DNA of 64,000 nucleotides from Neoceratodus forsteri (taxonomy: Eukaryota; Chordata; Ceratodontiformes; Ceratodontidae): positions 825,064,001-825,128,000 of the forward strand of contig CM057452.1 in the NCBI GenBank assembly GCA_016271365.2. The letters are read 5' to 3'. Below the pieces are notes generated by a model. The model saw only the letters and a list, made by a program, of their open reading frames with translations, was not told the DNA's origin and did no database searches. Shown here piece after piece: positions 1 to 9,609 of the stretch; the stretch's first letter is position 1; the number at the start of each line of letters is the position of its first letter. A program made the position numbers and the translations under genes.

Positions 1-479
1 TTTATGCAGTTAGTTATGTGATCCAAGTTTGATTATACATACAAATGAAACATGAAAGAAAACACTGACATAATCAAATCTTTCTGTAAGATTCCAACTG
101 TCTGCCAAACAGCACAACTTAACATTTCCAATAAATGTGTGTGACCCCCACGTCACCATGTCTGGGTTCATATCACTACCTGGTGACTGTACAGGAACCA
201 CCAGATGAGGGTGTAGGTTTCATTCTTTCTCTGTGGTAGGGGGTTAGCCCAGATCAAATAAGAAATGGTGAAGTGGCTCCTGCCAGAGAAAATAAGTGGG
301 CCAGATACTGTGTACGGTAACACCTCCCTGGATGTAATATCTACCCACCTTCCTACACTGGACTGGACCACCTCCTAAGGTCCAATAAGACAGTTGTTAC
401 TGTCACTGCTAAACACTCCAATCAGGTTATACAAATGTGGCACCCACACAAAAGTAAAAATTCTACAAATTAACAGGAA
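1..479. other. Unassigned sequence at left edge
   Basis: I see no coding signature, repeat or RNA gene here. Short open frames on both strands lack recognisable motifs. It ends where the minisatellite begins. Confidence 0.4.
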
Positions 480-1428
480 GGGAGTACTGTTAACTGTTGT
501 ACCCCGGCAAGGAAGGGGAGGCTGATGATGGTTGTACTTTGGCTTGGGGGGCACTGGTGACTGTTGAACTTGGTCAGGGTGGAGAGCAGGTGACTGCTGT
601 AGCCAGGGAGGGAAGTCAGGTGAGTGCTGTACCCAGGCCAGGGAGGGAGAGCTGGTAACTGTGTGGTACCCCAGAGTCCTGGTGCCCTCCAGATAGGGAC
701 AGCAAGGTGTTTTGGGGCTGGAGTGACAGGAAGGTGCCTCAGGGTGTAGGGAGGGCCCCTAGCCAGGTATCACCAGCCCCAAATGTGAAGCCACAGCAGG
801 GCTCCATTTTAAAAATAAAGAATTTTTCCCCTGCTCATTTTCCCTGTCTGCAGCCTCCCCCCAGTTACTTTGTGCCGGGCACCTGATCTCATGGGCCTGG
901 TCACGAGGGACTGCAGGCAGGGATGGACTTGTAAGGATTCTGAGACAGAATCCTCAGCCCTTTTTTGAATGGCAAGAGCTGTTCAGTGTTTGACCGGTAG
1001 AGCAGGAGCAGATGAGGAAGCAGCAAGTGTGAGAGGGAGAGCTAGGCCTGACAGGGCCAGTTAAAATGGGGGAGACTTACCTGGCTGTTGTACCTGGTCA
1101 GAGGATGGAAGGCAGGTGACTTCTGTACTCAGGCCAAAGAAGAAGAGCTGGTGACTGTTGTACCTGGGCTACGGGTGAGTTGCTGGTGACTGTTGTACTC
1201 AGGCCAGGGAGGGAAGGGGGGTAGTAAACAGCTGTACTTGGGCCTAGAATGGAAGGGCTGGTGATGTTTGTAACCGAGCCTGGGGGGAGGCTGGCGACTG
1301 CTGTACTCGGGCTAGGAAGGGAGGACTGGTGATGGTTGTACATGGGCCGGGGGGGGCTGGTGAATGTTTTACCAGATCCAGAGATGGTGGGCAGGTGACT
1401 ACTACTCAGCCCTGGGAGTGGGGTGACA
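480..1428. repeat. Degenerate ~45-bp minisatellite, split by an unrelated block
   Basis: Units of roughly 43-46 bp carry the core GGTGACTGTTGTACC followed by a GGCCAGGGAGGGA-like stretch. They recur from about 480 to 690 and again from 1080 to 1428. The 691-1079 interval is not repetitive and contains no gene I recognise. Open frames across the array are a by-product of the repeat. Confidence 0.75.
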
Positions 1429-1625
1429 GACATCTTTGGTGCCGGGGTCAAGAGTGGACCATCTAGGGTGGTCAGAAGAGGGCCTCCGCCATTGCAGTTT
1501 GCCCATCTTAGACATCCTTGGTGCCGGTGTCAAGAGTGGACTGTCTAGCGTGGTCAGAAGAGGGCCTTCTGACATAGCAGCTTGCCCCATCACAGACATC
1601 ATTGTTGCTAGAGTTAATAGACCAG
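1429..1625. repeat. ~82-bp tandem duplication, about 2.4 copies
   Basis: The block starting with AGACATC(T/C)TTGGTGCCGG and continuing through GTGGTCAGAAGAGGGCC is present twice. A third partial copy starts near 1595 and decays into the DIRS-type sequence. Copies differ by scattered substitutions. Confidence 0.75.
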
Positions 1626-1832
1626 ATTCCCCATAGTGATCGTGGTGAGCTAGCTTGTTTAGCTGACACTTCTGTAACTTTACAGATCTTACTTCGAGGG
1701 GGAGCTCTTGCAGCAGGCTATAATTATTGGGATTAATGCCACAGGCCTTAGAACCCACCAGAAAAGGCTTAGCTAGCAGTACCCAGCAGGGACAACACCC
1801 CGACGTCAGCTCTGCCCTGACATTGGTCACGT

Positions 1833-1867
1833 TATAAAAGGAGTGGAGCCCGATTCCACCTCAGTTC
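1833..1867 (+). promoter_or_regulatory. TATA box and initiator-like start of the DIRS-type fragment
   Basis: TATAAAAG lies at 1833-1840. TCAGTTC at 1861-1867 is 28 bases downstream, the normal spacing for a TATA-directed start. The ATG of the gag-like frame is at 2005. Confidence 0.5.
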
Positions 1868-2004
1868 TTTTCCCGCCGCAGACCCGGTCTCGTTGGGAAA
1901 ACCATAGCGCGTGCTACTGCAGTTCCAGTAAATTTTAAATTTTTTCTTCTCTTTCGAATTGTTTTATGCCTTTTTCTCCTTTCTTCTGATCTCCTTTCTG
2001 GTGT

Positions 2005-2278
2005 ATGTCTTCACCATCTTTGGTCTCCTCCTCCAGTCCCAAGAAGACGCAGTGTGCCTGTGGCTGCCAAATTCCATCCAAGCACGACCATCAGAAGTGT
2101 GTCTTCTGTCTGGGGGCCAGACCACGACAGTGCTGCCTGTAAGATCTGCAGAGGCTTTACCAGCAGGATTCACATCAGATGCCTGAAGGCCCTGAAGGTC
2201 CACCTATTGGAACAGAAGATGGACGTCCTGCAAACCTCTGGGTTGGGTGCCTATAAACAACCCCCAATCAGACCGTAG
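2005..2278 (+). pseudogene. DIRS gag-like N-terminal fragment, frameshifted
   Basis: An ATG at 2005 opens 45 codons that are serine-rich and then Cys/His-rich: CACGC, then HDHQKCVFCLG. The frame stops at TAA 2140-2142. The continuation sits in another frame from about 2126 to 2278 and carries CKICRGF followed by a basic helical stretch (RCLKALKVHLLEQKM). In DIRS gag-like proteins the spacing CxxC...HxxCxxCLG...CxxC is normally in one frame, so one indel near 2125-2135 has broken it. The protein is thought to bind RNA. The assignment rests on motif spacing recalled from the family. Confidence 0.55.
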
Positions 2279-2439
2279 CCCCCTTTGAGGTATGCAGTTG
2301 TATCCAAATGACTTCTGACCTACCTTCTTCCCCCTCATCCCTGATGCATCCGATCCATTGCCTTATGTAAATGGCTACTCCCCCCTTACCTTTTTTGTCT
2401 GTACCTCCTGAATAATTTAAATCCTGGGATGGCCAAGTC

Positions 2440-3148
2440 TCAGTGATGGTTTTGGGTTGCCCACGTCTCAGTGATGGCTCCTTCTGCCAGCAGTGCCTGC
2501 AGTTTTGCCATCTTATTCCCCAGGCTCCTAGTATTTAGTGATACCACCCTCCACCCTGACTCTCTCTATCCCAGCTGCCCCCTTACGCTCCCCTCCTCCC
2601 ATCCTAGACAAAGTAGGCCCTATCATTGTTATTGGGGAGGTCCTCTGGACCTCCTCTCCTGATTCACTCTACCTCCCCAGCCGCCCCACACAGCAAGTTT
2701 AAATTATATTTTTTGGAGATAAATTCCCTCAGTATCTGCTTTAACACCCCCAAACCCTCCTTACTTAGCTGTAGCCTGTCCCATGCATATATATCTGGGT
2801 TCTCCCATGTGTTGCCCCACTCTCCCACCCAGCCATACCCAATGGACTCACACCGTTATCTCAGCCACTTGTTGAAGTCCATGATTCTGCTTTTTCTGCC
2901 CGTGCTTGCCCTTGGCACTGGCAGAACTTCTGAGAATACCATTGTGCTTCCCTCCTCTCTGTATAGTTTCCCCACTTCTATGAAGCTGTCTTTTACCTCC
3001 TCTATCTGTTTTCCTTCCAGATCATTTGTTCCCAGGAGAACAATGATGTGTGGTTCCCCCTACCTTCTGTCCACACCTACTGATGCGGTGCTGCACGCTA
3101 CCTACTGTCATGTCAGGCATGCACTCTACCCAGATGCTGCTCTTCCTG
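2440..3148 (-). pseudogene. CR1 LINE ORF1 esterase-like domain remnant
   Basis: Read on the minus strand, short frames show the signatures of the SGNH/GDSL-type esterase domain in ORF1 of many CR1 LINEs. They include a block with a conserved Val-Pro-rich turn (reverse of 2880-2960), an N-proximal acidic/His block near 3050-3130, and a Trp-rich segment near 2790-2850. Several stops interrupt it. ORF1 is thought to assist LINE RNA handling at membranes or in RNPs. The fragment abuts the satellite at about 3148, so the rest of the CR1 is missing. Confidence is limited because no frame stays open for long. Confidence 0.45.
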
Positions 3149-5425
3149 GCATCTGTATATATAACAAACAGCTAAACATCACACCTATTCAACATTTCAC
3201 ATGTATTTATCCATGTAAATAAGCAAAAGGTGTGCTTTCTTACTGTAAATTACTATTGTATCGCCATATTGTTTTAGGTCATGTGACCCAAGGCATCATG
3301 TAATTTGCCTATGCTATGGATTGTCGTACACTTTATCAACCCTGACAAGTATTTCTGTCTATTTTCTGCCATTAATTCATGGATTTAGTGAGATATAGCA
3401 CATACTGCCATAGGTGGTACACCCCAGGCCTGAATTGGTCACAGCCATGATAGTGAGGTATGGTACCCTATTTGACATAAACTGGGGGTGCAGTGTAATG
3501 TTCCAGATCAGAAATCACATCCAGGCACCTATATATATATAACAAACATTGAAACATCACACCTTTTCACCATTTCACATGAATTTATCCATGTAAATAA
3601 GCAAAAGGTGTGTTTTGTTACTGTAAGTGACTAAAAAGTGGCCGCCATCTTGTGTTGGGTCATGTGACCCAAGGCATCAAGTCATTTGCCCATTCTATGG
3701 CTTATTTTACACCTCAACAACTGTGACAAGTATTACTGCCTATTTACTGCTATTACTTCATTGATTTAGAGACATATAGCACATAGTGCCATAGGTGGTA
3801 CACATCAAGCCTGAACTGGTGACAGCCCTGGTAGTGAGGTATGGTGCCCTATTTGAGATAAATTGGGGGTGCAGTGTAACATTACGGATCAGAAATTATA
3901 TCCGGGCACCAGTATCTATACAAAACAGCTAAACATCAAACCTATTCATCATTTCACATGTATTTATCCATGTAAATAAGCAAAAGGTGTGTTTTGTTAC
4001 TGCCAATGACTGTAAAGTGGCCACCATCTTGTTGTGGGTCATGTGACCCAAGGCATCAAGTCATTTGCCCATTCTATGTCTTATTTTACTCCTCAACTAG
4101 CCTGACAAGTATTTCTGCCAATTTATTGCCATTACTTCAATGATTTGGTGACATATAGCACATAGTGCCATTGGTGGTACACCAGAGGCCTGAATTGGTA
4201 ACAGCCCTGGTAGTGAGGTATGGTATTCTAGTTGAGATAAAATGGGGGTACAGTGTAATATTCCAGATCAGAAATTATATCCAGGCACCTGTATCTATAA
4301 CAAACAGCTAAACATCACACCTATTCAACATTTCACATGTATTTATCCATGTAAATAAGCAAAAGGTGTGTTTTGCAACTGTTAATGACTACAAACTGGC
4401 TGCCATCTTGTTTTAGGTCATGTGACCTGAGGCATCAAATCATTTGCCCTTTCTATGGCTTGTTTTACTCTTCAACTACCCTGACAAGTATGTCTGCCTA
4501 TTTACTGCCATTACGTGGAACCTTTGTAAAAGAGCGGTTTCCTGCTCAAAGGTATTGTAATCCAAGATTGAAATAAATAAAAAATAAATAAATAAATTGC
4601 CTCATTGATTTAGTGACATATAGCACATAGTGCCATAGGTGGTACACCCCATGTCTGAATTAGTCACAGCCCTGGTAGTGAGGTATGGTACCCTAATTGA
4701 GACAAAGTGCAGGTGCAGTGTAATATTCCAGATCAGAAATTATATCCAGGCACCTGTATTTATAACGAATAGCTGAACATCACACCTATTCAATATTTCA
4801 CATGTATTTATGCATGTAAATAAGTTAAAGATGTGTTTTGTTACTGTAAGTGACTAAAAATTGGCCACCATCTTGTTTTGGGTCATGTGACCCAAGGCAT
4901 CAAGTAATTTGACCATGATATAGCTTATTTTATTCTTTGACTACCCTGGCAAGTATTTCTGCCTATTTCCTGCCATTACTTTATTGATTTAATGGCATAC
5001 AGCACATAGTACCATAGGGGGCATACCCCAGGCCTGAACTGGTCACAGCCCTGGTACTGAGGTATGGTACCCTATTTGTGATAAACTGGGATGCAGTGTA
5101 ATATTGCAGGTCAGAAATTATATCCAGGCACCTGTATCTATAACAAACAGCTAAACATCACCCCTATTCAACATTTCACATGTATTTATTCATGTAAATA
5201 TGGAAAGGGTGTGTTTGGTTACTGTAAATGACTAAAAAGTGGCCACCATGTTGTTTTGGGTTATGTGACCCAAAGCATCAAGTTATTTGTCTATTCTATG
5301 GCTTGTTTTACTCCTCAAGCACCCTGATAAGTATTTCTGTCTATTTCTTACCATTACTTCATGGATTTAGTGACATACAGAACACAGTGTTATTGACAGT
5401 TCTCCACTTGCCTGAATTGGGCCAA
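3149..5425. repeat. ~379-bp satellite, about 5.8 tandem units
   Basis: The marker ATTTCACATG recurs at 3194, 3572, 3951, 4330, 4795 and 5173. Spacings are 378, 379, 379, 465 and 378; the long one is explained by an 86-bp insertion. Every unit contains GTCATGTGACC(C/T), a near-palindrome, and GTAAATAAGCAAAAGGTGTG or a close variant. Units look roughly 85-95% alike by eye, so the array is moderately old. No convincing coding potential. Confidence 0.92.
4515..4601 (+). mobile_element. Tail-only LINE/SINE insertion in satellite unit 4 (tail family B)
   Basis: GGAACCTTTGTAAAAGAGC, then CTCAAAGGTATTGTAATCC and an AAATAAATAAA tail interrupt one satellite unit and are absent from the other five. The same tail occurs near 28052 and 61470, and in diverged form near 30785. 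It is a severely 5'-truncated retroposed tail. Confidence 0.75.
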
Positions 5426-5470
5426 ACTCACATATTTGAATAAAAAGCAACAATCCATGAAAAGGCATAA

Positions 5471-5476
5471 TTTATT
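5471..5476 (-). terminator. Candidate poly(A) signal downstream of integrase remnant
   Basis: AATAAA on the minus strand, about 320 bases beyond the end of the integrase frame. By position it could serve that gene, but a hexamer alone is weak evidence. Confidence 0.3.
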
Positions 5477-5794
5477 GTCATACTTGCATATTTTTTTATA
5501 AAACACATATTTTGCCACTAAACCTGTATTTTGAAATTTAGATGTTACACCCAAGTATTCGCTGGGGGTCATGGTCAGTGAGCTAGTAGTATCAGAGGGT
5601 ATCAGGTGGCCATCTTGGATTTGATCATGTGACAATTACATTGTTTCCATACTATCAACATATGGCTAAATTAAAAGAATAATAAGTTAGCAATTCAAAA
5701 ATATATAGTTTGCTGAGGTTTTGACTCAGAAAAATACATGGAATACTTGCTCAAATCTTAACAGACCCAGTTACAGGAAAATGTCTGAAATTTA

Positions 5795-6358
5795 TCATTA
5801 CTCCATTGCCATTAATAGGGTTAAGGTTCTGTTGAACCGTTCTACAATGCTAGCCTTAACTTCATTATTTGTTATAAAATGGTGTATTTTATTTTGTTTT
5901 AATAATGCCCTTAAGGAGGCATTTAGAAATTCTTTACCCTGATTAGTCTGCAACTTCTCAGGTATGCGTCCACTTTTAAAAATTATTTTAAAGGCATGCA
6001 TCACTGCCTTGCCTGATTTATCTTTTAAAGCAACTACCCAGGCATGCTTGGACAGCACATTGATGCACGTCAGTATGTATTTAAACCCATTATTGTACTT
6101 TGCATGCTGACTCCTATCCACTAAATTGGCTTGCCATTGTCTATCTATATCAGAAACAATGACAGGATTTCTCTTAAATCGAATTCTTGCTCATCTGTGT
6201 GATGTATAGGGGTCCTGCTTGGCAAGCCATTCCGCTACACCTTTCCTCATCACACCTTTATTAATTTAATTTGCAGCTTTATATAACTGAGTTACACCAC
6301 TAAAACTGCCCACTTTTTGTGCATTCAAATATATATTCTGAAGCAGTTGATCAGTCAT
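5795..6358 (-). pseudogene. Polinton/Maverick-type integrase, decayed
   Basis: From an ATG at 6358-6356 the minus strand encodes an N-terminal segment (VGSFSGVTQLYKAA), a WLAKQDPYTSHR block, QWQANLVD, a core with YILTCINVLSKHAWVV, then QTNQGKEF and VERFNRTL. This is the order seen in the retroviral-type integrases (DDE fold) of Polinton/Maverick elements. Such integrases join element ends to chromosomal DNA. In-frame stops follow KAAN and TSHR, leaving 107 open codons (6121-5798). Both positions that hold catalytic aspartates in relatives are asparagine here (QAN, QTN); the glutamate in VERFNRT remains. The copy is inactive. No family B polymerase, ATPase, protease or capsid gene was seen nearby. 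Confidence 0.8.
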
Positions 6359-6493
6359 CTTCTTTCATCAGTACCAAAATACATCTGTTAACTAGCCAAC
6401 CTCTTGTCATCCGTAAAATGATGTATATGTATATGTGTGCTCTTTTTTCTTGAAAATTCGATGACAACCATAAACTGCAATATGTGATTATAT

Positions 6494-6499
6494 TTTATT
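6494..6499 (-). terminator. Candidate poly(A) signal for the minus-strand ORF cluster
   Basis: AATAAA on the minus strand, about 150 bases past the last open frame of the cluster (which ends at 6650). It lies upstream of the integrase start at 6358, so cluster and integrase may be separate transcription units. Confidence 0.35.
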
Positions 6500-6567
6500 C
6501 ATACATACAAAATGTAAACTGATACATATATTAATTATGTACAAAACCCATAACAGTGTTTTAAAGA

Positions 6568-6598
<31 letters not shown>
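6568..6598. repeat. (AT)n microsatellite
   Basis: About 14 uninterrupted TA dinucleotides between the integrase remnant and the ORF cluster. Confidence 0.9.
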
Positions 6599-6601
<3 letters not shown>

Positions 6602-6649
6602 GTAACATACAGTATGCATGCAGTGATTACATAATATCCTGTTTCTACA

Positions 6650-6904
6650 CTACCAGATTCTTTCACATTCTATCATACCTAGAGACAGTAACTTTTGGGC
6701 TGTATGTTTCACACAAGCAAGGGTTTCATCCACTTTCCCCCTGGTGACAAGGTAGGGACAAAACATACACACATGTGCCATACACCACTCAAAATAATCA
6801 GGGTGATCTCTGAGGAGTACTGTTGCAGAATCAAAAATGCTATTCACCTTACATATGTCTGTGTGATTTTTTTGTTGTTCATTGCATCGATATACATATG
6901 CCAC
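6650..6904 (-). pseudogene. Unidentified Cys-rich open frame of the virus-like locus
   Basis: The minus strand is open for about 84 codons and ends with a TAG-type stop at 6650. The frame is rich in Cys and His (for example CMAHVCMFCP). It has no ATG at its left limit; a TAA lies just upstream, so it is either a downstream exon or a broken segment. I do not recognise the family. Direction and base composition match the adjacent frames at 6968-8264, and the candidate poly(A) signal lies just beyond. Confidence 0.4.
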
Positions 6905-6967
6905 ATAATTGGGGGCATACTTTTAATCTTAGTCATTGTCCTTTCTGCCAATGAAGGTGCAGCACTT

Positions 6968-7222
6968 TCACAACATACGTTTAATGCATGGCACTTTCCA
7001 CTGCACAGGGGTCTTTAAAATGTCCTTTATCACACGGCACATTGTAGCTATCAAGAGTGACTGGAATATCGGGAGCATGCCATTATGTTCCATCTGAAAG
7101 CCCATAAAACACGTTATACAGATTAGCGTGTCACTTTTTGGTTCAGAAAAAATTACTGCTACATCACATTTATTAAATACAACGTAAATGATACATTCTG
7201 CAAAAATGTGATGAATACACAT
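6968..7222 (-). pseudogene. Unidentified open frame of the virus-like locus
   Basis: About 84 minus-strand codons containing a CDVAVIFSEPKSDTLICIT segment and a C-terminal basic end. TTTTTGCAG just inside its 5' limit could be a splice acceptor, and GTATGT near its 3' end could be a donor, but the implied introns would be very short (under 60 bases). I see no homology. It could be an exon or a frameshifted continuation of its neighbour. Confidence 0.35.
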
Positions 7223-7227
7223 GATGC

Positions 7228-8264
7228 TTAGTGCTCTTTCATTTCATGGAGCATCATAACAATTGAAGAAGCCACTTTCACAGTATGAGTAATATCACAT
7301 TCTTTTCTTTGCTTTAAAGCAGACACACACATTGCTGCAACTACCAATATATACAGGTTACAAAGACATTCAGGATCTTCTACGAATCTAGGCACAATCA
7401 TTGTAATGTTTTCTAAAAGTGTCAACTCAGATTCTTTCATACAATTATCTATATCCTCCCACACGTCTGAGGGGGCATGCAACATCAGTTCCATGGCAGA
7501 AGATAAGTCAGAAAGGGATGCTTCAAAGCCAGGCAGACTGAATATGGAAGGATCTCAGTAATGGCTTATGATCAGATACATACGTCTTTGGACACTATCT
7601 TTGCTTGCATCCCATATGGTTTTCTGTAAAATAAAATATGAAGCTTTGGGTTCTACAACATTTACACATAACCTGTAGCAGATCAGCAGTTAAATGAATT
7701 TTTACAACAAAAATAGAATCCCTAAATTGAGTCCCCGAAGTTCTTGTTAGAAATTTTTTAAAGGAGCATTTACTGACTAGACATCTGGCCTCTTTTCTAA
7801 TCTCACCATCTGCCTGCTGCAACATATCTGTAAGTAAGCACATGGGGTCATCGGCTCTTTTCACATCATTTAAAACATGACTTACAGATTCTATAGTTTC
7901 GTTTCTCATGCTTAAACCCTGTTGCTTCATAGCTATTGCTAAGATCACAGACATGAGATGCTCTATATGTATGGCTTCAGAAACATTTTTTGTATGCTTT
8001 TCTAGCCATCAAGTCATCAAAGATACATGTATGGTTTATCTGACTAGGGTCATCTATCTCACACCCAGGACAGTCATCAACCATTTCACAATGTATCACT
8101 CTCTCTATCACTGTGGCAATTACACCACGAATGGTATGGTACATAACATACTTACAATACACATCGTGGTCAGTTTTGGGAGGCTTAATACTTAGGCCTG
8201 GTTTTTCACCTGAGGAAACCTGTCTAGTCTCAGTAGACAAAGATGGTTGTGGCTGTGTAGTGAT
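7228..8264 (-). pseudogene. Decayed larger gene of the virus-like locus, unidentified
   Basis: Three adjacent minus-strand frames (8264-7977, 7969-7595 and about 7660-7228) look like one ancestral protein. The first carries a Cys/His cluster with CPGCEIDDPSQINHTC, a plausible metal-binding motif. A run of six A in the minus strand near 7990 coincides with a one-base frame change. A short GT...TTTTACAG stretch around 7630-7675 could be a small intron. A TGA near 7560 interrupts the third part in frame. The final part is rich in Leu, Met and acidic residues. I do not recognise the family. Minus-strand orientation, shared composition and position downstream of the intact ORF suggest one viral-type transcription unit. 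Confidence 0.45.
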
Positions 8265-8566
8265 TACAGTGTTTCTGTTTTTTCATGCATTCTATTGCTC
8301 TCTAAATTTCTAACATATTGACCCTCACACATCTTATTAATAACCACATCTGTATCTTTCACACAGCAAACACAGTTAAGCAGTAGATTTGTGGAGACTC
8401 AAGTATTCATGCTGTCTGAATAACACTGTTGCTCCATTCCATAGCTATCACTCTGATAAAACAAAAAGAAAACAACATTGGTCCTTTTACTCAGTAAGTT
8501 CCAGTTCATCTGCTAACTCATCTGTTCAGTTACACTCTGCATGCATGTCTCCACTCACTCATTTTT

Positions 8567-9124
8567 TTAGTGTTTAAAAACAAAACATAAATTTAACTCC
8601 GCAGTGCAATTTGCTTTGCCATCTTTTTCTTCTTCTTTAGCCTGTTGCTTTTTCTTATCTTTTCTTTTCTTAGCCTGCAGCTTGCTGGTCGTGGCAGCGT
8701 CACCATCTGCCTCTTGGCTGCTTTCTGCTTCTGCCTGTGTCTTGGCATCCTTATGTGACCCTCCTTCCATGTCACTCTCTGTTCTGGGCTTCATTGTCAC
8801 AACTTTCTCTGCAACAGACTCACATGCTAGCTCTTCTTCAAGGTTTTGAAGTTGTACCTCTTCGATAGATGTATCAGGATCAGTTTTTGCTTTTTCCAAT
8901 TCACCAAACTGTGCAGCGAGATTTCTTTTTATGTCACAAATCCTTCCACTGGCCAAAATTCGAATTGGACATTCTTTTTCACACTTTATGTAGCACACAT
9001 ACATGGGTTTGGGCTTGAAAGACATCTTCTCTTCTGACTTTTCATCTCCGAGCTGTTCATTTGGTGGCATAACTGTCTGTTCCATGACTGGAATGTTAGT
9101 TTGAGATGCTGTGTTCTGGGCCAT
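8567..9124 (-). CDS. Intact 185-codon ORF, Lys/Glu-rich, unidentified
   Basis: The ATG at 9124-9122 sits in a strong translation context (A at -3, G at +4), 92 bases downstream of a minus-strand TATA motif. The protein has a Met/Pro/Gln-rich N-terminus, a Cys-containing central segment (MYVCYIKCEKECPIRIL, about residues 42-58), an acidic middle and a Lys-rich C-terminal stretch resembling a bipartite nuclear signal (KKRKDKKKQQ, about residues 152-161). No membrane segment is evident. I do not recognise a family. Its intactness among decayed neighbours is notable. It heads the minus-strand cluster that leads toward the Polinton-type integrase, so a regulatory or early viral-type role is possible but is inference only. 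A single-exon chance frame cannot be excluded. Confidence 0.55.
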   Translation of the reverse strand: MAQNTASQTNIPVMEQTVMPPNEQLGDEKSEEKMSFKPKPMYVCYIKCEKECPIRILASGRICDIKRNLAAQFGELEKAKTDPDTSIEEVQLQNLEEELACESVAEKVVTMKPRTESDMEGGSHKDAKTQAEAESSQEADGDAATTSKLQAKKRKDKKKQQAKEEEKDGKANCTAELNLCFVFKH

Positions 9125-9215
9125 CTTCTTGAATCTCTTGGATAATCAGCTCAAATCCTATAAAGTAGATTTGATGAGACTCTGAAAGCTATTCTGGCAC
9201 ATCTCCAACCAGGGG

Positions 9216-9225
9216 TTTATATAAG
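9216..9225 (-). promoter_or_regulatory. Minus-strand TATA box for the 185-codon ORF
   Basis: CTTATATAAA on the minus strand lies about 92 bases before the ATG at 9124. The spacing leaves room for a transcription start near 9190 and a short leader. Confidence 0.45.
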
Positions 9226-9247
9226 AGCCCTGCCAGATGAACTCACG

Positions 9248-9522
9248 CTATGTGACCATCACACGGATGGGCACGGGGTTTCTGGAAGACAGTCCCCCAT
9301 TGATAAATATAGTTATGTCATCTCTTGTGATACATACAAGACAGTCCCCATTGATCCTGTATGGTGATGTCATCTCTTATGACAAGCAGCATGCATCATC
9401 ATGTATAGTAGGAGTCTATTAATATCAACCATCCTCTATGTGACCATCACACAGTTGGCACAAGGTTTCTAGAAGACAGCTCCCATTGATAAATATAGTT
9501 ATGTCATCTCTTGTGATACATA
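9248..9522. promoter_or_regulatory. Duplicated upstream block between two divergent TATA motifs
   Basis: An ~88-bp block starting CTATGTGACCATCACAC and ending CTCTTGTGATACATA occurs at 9248-9336 and 9436-9522, offset 188 bp. Between them a third, partial copy has GATGTCATCTCTTATGACA. The repeated (G/A)TGTCATCTC resembles half of a CRE/AP-1-type site. The arrangement lies between a minus-strand TATA at 9216 and a plus-strand TATA at 9610, as in compact viral control regions. Function is inferred from layout only. Confidence 0.5.
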
Positions 9523-9609
9523 GAATGACTAGTATGTGATTTTTATACTGTAAGGGCAGGGCATGTTTAATAGAAACTTTTAATAGGAATTTTCTTAAGT
9601 TTCTCAGAG

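Larger units (their letters stand above)
1626..2300 (+). mobile_element. 5' part of a DIRS-type retroelement
   Basis: A promoter-bearing leader (TATAAAAG at 1833) is followed by a pyrimidine-rich untranslated stretch and then an ATG opening a short Cys/His-rich protein. That combination is typical of the 5' end of DIRS-type tyrosine-recombinase retroelements. No reverse transcriptase, RNase H, methyltransferase or recombinase follows; the sequence changes near 2300. It is therefore a 5' fragment. The element's left limit is uncertain because it runs into the tandem duplication at 1429-1625. Confidence 0.55.

Noticed and set aside
3149..5425. CRISPR array, because of regular direct repeats
   Set aside because: Units are ~379 bp and repeat along their whole length, with no short repeat/unique spacer pattern; the DNA is clearly eukaryotic.
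7595..7680. A real spliceosomal intron of about 42-50 bases in the decayed virus-like gene
   Set aside because: GT and a good TTTTACAG acceptor exist, but the length is below normal vertebrate introns; an indel is equally likely.
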